From contig DATAZV010000288.1 in the NCBI GenBank assembly GCA_036271855.1, positions 1 to 19,094 on the forward strand: DNA of 19,094 nucleotides. Direction: 5' to 3'. The notes under the pieces were generated by a model. It ran no database searches. It had not been told where the DNA came from and saw only the letters and a list, made by a program, of their open reading frames with translations. Positions 14,184 to 19,094 of the stretch are shown here, piece after piece (position 1 is the first letter of the stretch; each line of letters begins with the position of its first letter). The translations under genes were made by a program, and so were the position numbers. This DNA is from JAQGMJ01 sp036271855. Lineage in GTDB: Bacteria; Pseudomonadota; Gammaproteobacteria; Burkholderiales; JAEUOS01.

Positions 14184-14644
14184 GCGCGGTATTCAAGCCG
14201 GCAGTGCCGCACCTGGCGCCGATGCGCAGCGACGATCTCGAGCGCGTGATGCCGATCGAGCGCGATATTTATGATTTCCCCTGGACCCGCGGCAATTTCG
14301 AGGATTCGCTGGCCGCGGGCTATAGCTGCTGGCTTTATCTCGAAGGCAGCGAACTGATCGGCTATTGCGTGATGATGCTGGCAGTCGACGAGGCGCACCT
14401 GCTCAACCTGAGCGTGGCGCGCGGGCTGCAAGGGCAGGGCCACGGCCGTGCCTTGCTCAACGCCGCGATGGCGGCGATTCGCGCGCACGGCGCCACTGCG
14501 ATGCTGCTCGAAGTGCGGCCCTCCAACGCCATCGGCCGCCACCTGTACGCGGATATGGGATTTGCCCAGGTCGGCCTGCGCAAGGACTATTACCCGGCGC
14601 TGCGCGGCCGCGAGGACGCCCTGGTGCTCAGGCGCGAGCTATAG
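14180..14644 (+). CDS. rimI: Ribosomal protein S18 alanine N-acetyltransferase RimI
   Basis: This 154-residue GNAT enzyme acetylates the N-terminal alanine of ribosomal protein S18. The acetyl-CoA loop is RGLQGQGHGRALL (81-93). The catalytic residues expected from E. coli RimI are here as E111 (LLEVRPSN) and Y123 (HLYADMGF). The tail KDYYPALRGREDALVLRREL is typical. It overlaps tsaB by four bases, so no separate Shine-Dalgarno is needed. An N-terminal addition of about ten residues precedes the domain, as in other betaproteobacterial forms. The stop overlaps the first copy of a 12-base repeat that runs into the udg start. Confidence 0.94.
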   Translation: MSAVFKPAVPHLAPMRSDDLERVMPIERDIYDFPWTRGNFEDSLAAGYSCWLYLEGSELIGYCVMMLAVDEAHLLNLSVARGLQGQGHGRALLNAAMAAIRAHGATAMLLEVRPSNAIGRHLYADMGFAQVGLRKDYYPALRGREDALVLRREL

Positions 14645-14667
14645 ATCACGCCATGGATCACGCCATG
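14644..14667 (+). repeat. Tandem 12-base repeat carrying two start codons
   Basis: GATCACGCCATG occurs twice in a row, each copy ending in an ATG in the udg frame (14653 and 14665). The first copy begins at the G of the rimI stop codon. It adds four residues (MDHA) if the first start is used. Confidence 0.9.
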
Positions 14668-15516
14668 ACCCGGGAAGAAATTCTGCGCGAAATCGGCATC
14701 ACGCCGCTGTGGAAGGCGCGTGATGCGGACGGCGGCGTGCCGGTGGCCCAGCACGTTTCTGTTGTGCCGGCGGCGGCGCGGGAGACGGGGTTCGAGGATG
14801 AACCACCGGCTTATCTTTCCGAAGGTCCGCCGATGACCGAAGAACGCCGGGCCGCGGAACCGCGCGCCGCCGCCCGGCCGCAACGCGAGGCCGCACCGGC
14901 CGCTACCGGCGTCGATCCGGCACGCGTCGAGCATATCGCGCGCATGGAATGGCCGGACCTGAAAGGGGCTGTGGCCGGGTGCACTGCCTGCGCGCTGTGC
15001 GAAGGGCGCAAAAAAACGGTGTTCGGCGTCGGCGACGAGGCGGCGGACTGGATGATCATCGGCGAGGCCCCGGGCGCGGAAGAAGATGCGCGCGGCGAGC
15101 CCTTCGTCGGCCAGGCCGGGCGCCTGCTCGATTCGATGCTGGCGGCCCTCGAGATGAAGCGCGAAGTCAACGTCTACATCGCCAACGTGCTGAAATGCCG
15201 GCCCCCGGGCAACCGCAATCCGGAGGCGCTCGAAGTGGCGCAGTGTTCGCCGCATCTGCTGCGGCAGGTGGCGCTGATCCAGCCCAAGCTGATCATCCTG
15301 ATGGGCCGTTTTGCCGCCCAGACCCTGCTGGGTACCGATGCCTCGATCGCCAGCATGCGCGGCCGGCTGCACCGGTACCAGGGTACGCCGGCCATCGTCA
15401 CCTACCATCCGGCCTACTTGTTGCGCAATCTGCCGGACAAGTCCAAGGCCTGGGCAGACCTGCTGTTCGCGCGCCAGACCTATCTGGGCCTGCAGGGCGC
15501 AGCGGCGGCGCAATAG
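14653..15516 (+). CDS. Uracil-DNA glycosylase, family 4 type (iron-sulfur)
   Basis: This 287-residue protein is a family 4 uracil-DNA glycosylase, which removes uracil from DNA. Motif A is GEAPGAEEDARGEPFVGQAG (138-157). The [4Fe-4S] ligands follow the Thermus type: C110 and C113 (CTAC), C182 (LKCRPP) and C198, with spacings of 69 and 16; C116 is extra. The DNA-binding HPAYLLRN lies at 252-259. Residues 1-105 are an N-terminal extension with EILREIGITPLW (9-20), then an alanine-, proline- and arginine-rich low-complexity stretch; such extensions are usual in proteobacterial members. The start is one of two ATGs 12 bases apart, the second at 14665. No Shine-Dalgarno is clear; the gene follows rimI by eight bases and is probably translated by reinitiation. 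Confidence 0.93.
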   Translation: MDHAMTREEILREIGITPLWKARDADGGVPVAQHVSVVPAAARETGFEDEPPAYLSEGPPMTEERRAAEPRAAARPQREAAPAATGVDPARVEHIARMEWPDLKGAVAGCTACALCEGRKKTVFGVGDEAADWMIIGEAPGAEEDARGEPFVGQAGRLLDSMLAALEMKREVNVYIANVLKCRPPGNRNPEALEVAQCSPHLLRQVALIQPKLIILMGRFAAQTLLGTDASIASMRGRLHRYQGTPAIVTYHPAYLLRNLPDKSKAWADLLFARQTYLGLQGAAAAQ

Positions 15517-15535
15517 CCGCCGCGCGAGGCGCGGC

Positions 15536-16834
15536 CTAGCCGTGGCCGGATTCGCCGATCAGGTGCGAAAGATCTTCGCGTTCGTTGTTGAGGCGGTTCC
15601 ACATCATCACCAGCAGCATGGTGAGCGAGACAAAGGTGCCGAAAATCAGGATCACGGTATTGATATTGAGCTCGGCCCTGAGCATCAGGGAATAGACGCC
15701 GATCATCACCAGCACGTTCAGGTTTTCGTTGAAGTTCTGGATCGCGATCGAGTGGCCTGCCGACATCAGCACGTGGCCCCGGTGCTGCAGCAGCGCATTC
15801 ATCGGCACCACGAAATAACCGGCCATCGCGCCCACCAGCACCAGCAGCGGATAGGCGACGGCGCGCTCGCGCGTGGCCACCATGGAAATCACCAGCAAGC
15901 CCATGAGCACGCCGCACGGCAGGACCTTGAGGGAGTTTCTCAGCGGTACGAAACGCGCCGCCAGCACCGCGCCCAGTGCCACGCCCACCGCCACCACGCC
16001 TTGCAGGATGGCACCCTTGTCCAGCGGCATGTCGAGCTGTTGCAAGGCCCATTTCAGGACGATGAACTGCAGGGTCGCGCCCGCGCCCCAGAACAGGGTG
16101 GTGACGGCGAGTGATATCTGCCCCAGCTTGTCCTTCCACAGGATCACCAGGCAACGCGAGAAATCCCGGACCAGTATCACCGGGCTGGTGGCCTGCGGCT
16201 TGTAGCGCACCCCGGTGTCGGGAATGAACAGGTTGAAAATCGCCGCCATCACGTAGCAGGCGCAGATCACGATCATCGCCGCGCCGGGCGCCGAGTCGAT
16301 GCCGGTGTCGATGTGCGGCAGGTCGATGGAGAGGAGGAAGTCGGCGACCCGCGGGCTGATCAGGGTGCCGCCCAGCACGGTGCCCAGGATGATCGAGGTG
16401 ACCGTGAGGCCTTCGATCCAGCCGTTGGCCACCACCAGCTTTTCCGGCGGCAGCAATTCGGTGAGGATGCCGTATTTGGCCGGCGAGTAGGCCGCGGCCC
16501 CGAGGCCGACCAGGCCGTAGGCCAGCAGCACCGTGACGTAATCTTCCGTGCCGGGAATCGAAACGAACTCCGAGGCGATCATCAGCAGGCAGCCGGAGAT
16601 CTTGATCAGGTTGGTGATGAACATCACCGTGCCCTTGGGCCGGGAATCGGCGAATGCGCCGACGAAAGGGGCCAGGACCACGTAGGACACCGTGAAAAAG
16701 AACTTCAGCATCGGCGTCAGGGCTTCGGGCGCATCCTGATCGAGCAGCAGCGCAATGGCGGCGATCAGCAAGGCGTTGTCGGCCAGCGACGAAAAGAACT
16801 GCGCCGCCATGATGGTGTAAAAGCCGGGTTTCAT
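15536..16834 (-). CDS. lplT: Lysophospholipid transporter LplT (MFS)
   Basis: This 432-residue membrane protein is LplT, an MFS carrier that flips lysophospholipids (lyso-PE, lyso-PG) inward for re-acylation. The family start MKPGFYTIMAAQFFSSLADNALLIAAIALL is plain, and many hydrophobic segments (about 12) follow; GAFADSRPKG lies between helices two and three as the MFS loop. I chose ATG 16834, with GGAGA close upstream (spacing short), because the conserved region begins there; a TTG at 16903 would add 23 hydrophilic residues (QPDSAHHEPHTEI) and lacks a Shine-Dalgarno. In enterobacteria LplT is beside the acyltransferase Aas; here it is alone, divergent from alr, and its acyltransferase is not in the window. 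Its stop is 19 bases from the udg stop. Confidence 0.92.
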   Translation of the reverse strand: MKPGFYTIMAAQFFSSLADNALLIAAIALLLDQDAPEALTPMLKFFFTVSYVVLAPFVGAFADSRPKGTVMFITNLIKISGCLLMIASEFVSIPGTEDYVTVLLAYGLVGLGAAAYSPAKYGILTELLPPEKLVVANGWIEGLTVTSIILGTVLGGTLISPRVADFLLSIDLPHIDTGIDSAPGAAMIVICACYVMAAIFNLFIPDTGVRYKPQATSPVILVRDFSRCLVILWKDKLGQISLAVTTLFWGAGATLQFIVLKWALQQLDMPLDKGAILQGVVAVGVALGAVLAARFVPLRNSLKVLPCGVLMGLLVISMVATRERAVAYPLLVLVGAMAGYFVVPMNALLQHRGHVLMSAGHSIAIQNFNENLNVLVMIGVYSLMLRAELNINTVILIFGTFVSLTMLLVMMWNRLNNEREDLSHLIGESGHG

Positions 16835-17007
16835 TATCTCCGTATGAGGTTCGTGATGCGCACTGTCAGGCTGACCTCCCTTGGGCAGCGCCGTATCGGT
16901 CAAAATCCCGCGCGGCGCTTGAGCAGCCTGCGACCGCGTATGTTATCGTCATCGGCGCTGCAGGTATTTTGCGATCCCGCGGCCCCGGCTTGCGGTATCG
17001 CGCACGC

Positions 17008-17036
17008 TTTATAGCATGAAAATATTACGCAACCAA
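17008..17036 (-). promoter_or_regulatory. Candidate sigma-70 promoter for lplT
   Basis: On the minus strand TTGGTT, a spacer of exactly 17 bases and TATAAA, with TGC just before the -10, give the best promoter match of the window. It would leave a leader of about 165 bases before ATG 16834, or about 100 before TTG 16903. Confidence 0.55.
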
Positions 17037-17067
17037 TGCGGGCCCGCGCGCAGCGCACACCCGCATT
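17035..17067. promoter_or_regulatory. Inverted repeat in the lplT-alr divergent gap
   Basis: AATGCGGG (17035-17042) and CCCGCATT (17060-17067) form a perfect 8 bp inverted repeat with a 17-base loop. It ends 30 bases before the alr ATG and touches the -35 of the lplT candidate, so it could be an operator for either gene or a leader hairpin of alr. Confidence 0.4.
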
Positions 17068-17097
17068 ACCCAATCCGCGCAGCTTGCGCCCCGCTCC

Positions 17098-18174
17098 ATG
17101 CCCCGTCCGATCAGCATCCGCTTTGATACCGCCGCCCTGGCGCAGAACCTGGAGGTGGCGCGCCGGCGCGCGCCACACTCGAAGATCTGGGCGGTGATCA
17201 AGGCCGATGCCTACGGCCACGGCCTGTTGCGCGCCGCCGATGCCCTGCGCGCTGCCGGCGGCTACGCGCTGCTCGACCTGAACGAGGCGGCAAGCCTGCG
17301 CGAAGCCGGATTTGCCCATCCGATCCTGCTGCTGGAAGGGATTTTCGAGCCGCGCGATCTCGACGCCGTTGAAGCCATGCACCTGTCGCCGGTGCTGCAC
17401 AGCGCCGAGCAGATCGCCATGCTGGAGTCCGCCACCCTGAAACGGCCGATCGATGTCTACCTCAAATGCAATAGCGGGATGAACCGCCTGGGTTTTGGCG
17501 TTGCCGCGATGGGCGCGGCCCATGCGCGGCTGAAATCGCTCAAGCAGGTCAAGTCGATCACCTTGATGACCCACTTTGCCGATGCGGACGGGCCGACCGG
17601 CGTTGCCGATCAACTCGCCGCCTTCGACATCGCCACCACGGGTCTGGCCGGCGCCAAAAGCATGGCCAATTCGGCCGCCACCTTGCGCTTCCCCGAAACC
17701 CACGCTGACTGGGTGCGCCCGGGCATCATGCTTTACGGCGCCTCGCCGTTTCCCGAAGAAAGCGCGGCATCGCTGGGTTTGATGCCGGCCATGACCCTGA
17801 GTTCCGAACTGATTGCGGTGCAGGACCTGAAAGCAGGCATGGGCGTGGGCTACGGCTATATCTATCGTGCCGAGCGCGACATGCGCATCGGCGTAGTCGC
17901 CTGCGGCTATGCCGACGGTTATCCGCGCCATGCCGCCGGCGCCAACGCGGCGGGCACGCCGATCCTGGTCGACGGCGTGCGCACCCGCACCGTCGGGCGG
18001 GTGGCGATGGACATGCTCTATGTCGATCTGACGCCGGTGCCGCAGGCGGGCGTCGGCAGCCAAGTGACGCTTTGGGGCGACGGCCTGCCGGCCGACGAGG
18101 TGGCTGCGGCATCGGGTACGGTATCGTATGAGCTGTTCTGTGCCCTGGCCGCGCGCGTGCCGGTGGACGAATGA
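17098..18174 (+). CDS. alr: Alanine racemase
   Basis: This 358-residue enzyme interconverts L- and D-alanine with pyridoxal phosphate, supplying D-alanine for peptidoglycan. The PLP lysine is K35 in WAVIKADAYGHG, and the second catalytic base is Y252 in GVGYGYIYRAERD. The NSGMNRLGF motif (about 123-131) and VDGVRTRTVGRVAMDMLYVDLT (C-terminal beta domain) are typical, and the length is usual. No Shine-Dalgarno is clear before the ATG; the start is chosen because IRFDTAALAQNLEVAR follows at the right place. It is divergent from lplT. The radA start lies 38 bases after the stop, and the two are probably co-transcribed. Whether it is the anabolic or the catabolic form (dadX) cannot be told, but no D-amino acid dehydrogenase is near. 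Confidence 0.95.
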   Translation: MPRPISIRFDTAALAQNLEVARRRAPHSKIWAVIKADAYGHGLLRAADALRAAGGYALLDLNEAASLREAGFAHPILLLEGIFEPRDLDAVEAMHLSPVLHSAEQIAMLESATLKRPIDVYLKCNSGMNRLGFGVAAMGAAHARLKSLKQVKSITLMTHFADADGPTGVADQLAAFDIATTGLAGAKSMANSAATLRFPETHADWVRPGIMLYGASPFPEESAASLGLMPAMTLSSELIAVQDLKAGMGVGYGYIYRAERDMRIGVVACGYADGYPRHAAGANAAGTPILVDGVRTRTVGRVAMDMLYVDLTPVPQAGVGSQVTLWGDGLPADEVAAASGTVSYELFCALAARVPVDE

Positions 18175-18212
18175 TGACGCGAAAAATAACGAGTTAACCC
18201 ACTGGAAAAGAT

Positions 18213-19094
18213 TTGGCCAAAGCAAAAACCGCCTACGTCTGCAGCGAATGCGGCGGAGAATCACCGAAGTGGCAGGGCCAGTGCCCGCATTGCAGCGCCT
18301 GGAATACCTTGCTGGAGACCCGCGTCGAGGCCGCCAGGCCGGCGGCGGTCAACCGATTTTCCGCCACCGCCGGCACCGCCGAGGTAAAGACACTGTCGAC
18401 CATCGAGGCGCGCGACCTCCCACGCATCTCGACCACCATCGACGAATTCGACCGGGTGCTCGGCGGCGGCCTGGTGCCGGGCGGGGTGATCCTGATCGGC
18501 GGCGACCCCGGCATCGGCAAATCGACCCTGCTGCTGCAAAGCCTGGCCGCGCTGAGTACGGTGCGCAAGGCGCTCTACGTGAGCGGTGAGGAAAGCGGCG
18601 AGCAGATCGCCCTGCGCGCGCGCCGCCTGGGGCTGGAGGCACCCAATCTGCGGCTGTTGCCGGAGATCAACCTGGAGAAGATCCAGGATGCGCTGGCCGC
18701 CGAGGCACCCGAGGTGGCGGTGATCGACTCGATCCAGACCCTGTACTCGGATGCGCTGACCGCGGCTCCCGGCTCGGTCTCGCAGGTGCGCGAATGCGCG
18801 GCCCAGCTGACCCGCTTTGCCAAGCAAAGCGGCACCATCATCATCCTGGTGGGCCACGTCACCAAAGAAGGCACGATCGCCGGTCCGCGGGTGCTGGAGC
18901 ACATCGTCGACACGGTGCTGTATTTCGAGGGGGACACCCATTCCTCCTACCGGCTGGTACGGGCGTTCAAGAACCGCTTCGGCGCGGTCAACGAACTCGG
19001 CGTGTTCGGCATGACCGATCGCGGCTTGAAAGGGGTTTCCAACCCATCGGCGCTATTCCTATCCCAGCACGAGCACGAGGTGCCGGGTTCCTGC
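18213..19094 (+). CDS. radA: DNA repair protein RadA, N-terminal part (runs off the window)
   Basis: The first 294 residues of RadA, a RecA-like ATPase that acts in recombination and branch migration, are present; the frame is open to the last base. A zinc finger with C10, C13, C24 and C27 opens the protein, then Walker A GGDPGIGKST (96-105), Walker B VAVIDS (168-173) and the RadA-specific KNRFG (253-257). The Lon-like C-terminal domain is outside the window. The start is TTG at 18213, with GGAAAA about six bases before it; MAKAKTAYVCSECGG then matches the usual RadA start, and no ATG lies in a suitable place. It follows alr by 38 bases on the same strand. Confidence 0.95.
   Translation, partial: MAKAKTAYVCSECGGESPKWQGQCPHCSAWNTLLETRVEAARPAAVNRFSATAGTAEVKTLSTIEARDLPRISTTIDEFDRVLGGGLVPGGVILIGGDPGIGKSTLLLQSLAALSTVRKALYVSGEESGEQIALRARRLGLEAPNLRLLPEINLEKIQDALAAEAPEVAVIDSIQTLYSDALTAAPGSVSQVRECAAQLTRFAKQSGTIIILVGHVTKEGTIAGPRVLEHIVDTVLYFEGDTHSSYRLVRAFKNRFGAVNELGVFGMTDRGLKGVSNPSALFLSQHEHEVPGSC

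Noticed and set aside
16835..16903. Longer LplT start at TTG 16903
   Set aside because: The extra 23 residues are hydrophilic and not part of the family start, and the TTG has no Shine-Dalgarno. A strong AAGGGAGG lies inside this stretch but no in-frame start codon follows it at a usable distance, so some doubt remains.
1..19094. CRISPR, tRNA, rRNA, insertion sequence, prophage or toxin-antitoxin locus
   Set aside because: I saw no regularly spaced repeats, no cloverleaf, no transposase or integrase and no typical toxin-antitoxin pair. A search with tRNA and CRISPR finders would settle this.

Overview
The window is GC-rich, densely coded chromosomal DNA from a betaproteobacterium, most likely Burkholderiales or a near relative. 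The clues are two Bug/TctC-type periplasmic receptors (a family greatly expanded in Burkholderiales) and the gene order tsaB-rimI-udg, lplT (opposite strand), alr, radA, which I recall as common in betaproteobacteria. The species cannot be fixed from the sequence alone. I see no tRNA, rRNA, CRISPR array, insertion sequence, integrase or phage gene, and no stretch over 300 bases without a gene; the longest gaps are 6672-6903, 16835-17097 and 1857-2101.

Region 1 (1-5050) is a catabolic or uptake neighbourhood: the end of a Gfo/Idh/MocA-type oxidoreductase, a TctC-like receptor nine bases downstream, a convergent DUF3617 exported protein, a thiamine-diphosphate enzyme of the acetolactate synthase superfamily, and a second TctC-like receptor. 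No TctA/TctB membrane subunits are present, so the receptors are orphans here. Hairpin terminators separate the units. Region 2 (5052-6671, minus strand) is a GMC-family FAD oxidoreductase (choline dehydrogenase-like).

Region 3 (6904-9949) is an apparent three-gene exported unit: a small glycine-rich secreted protein, a DUF1800 protein and a Tat-type DUF1501 protein, all without a known reaction. The gap between this unit and the GMC gene holds a nested inverted repeat, candidate divergent promoters and a G9 tract; a G10 tract sits exactly at the ribosome-binding position of the DUF1800 gene. This gap is the most unusual non-coding piece of the window.

Region 4 (10092-13400) holds an aldo/keto reductase, a convergent orphan solute-binding lipoprotein, a divergent zinc alcohol dehydrogenase and a small KTSC-domain protein. 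Region 5 (13467-19094) is housekeeping: tsaB-rimI-udg (tRNA t6A modification, ribosomal protein acetylation, uracil repair) as a tight operon, then lplT on the minus strand, divergent alr (D-alanine for peptidoglycan), and the first 294 codons of radA (recombination repair), running off the end. I found no clear new multi-gene system. The best leads are the DUF1800/DUF1501/glycine-rich unit with its G-tract and operator-like element, and the TPP enzyme flanked by two orphan receptors.
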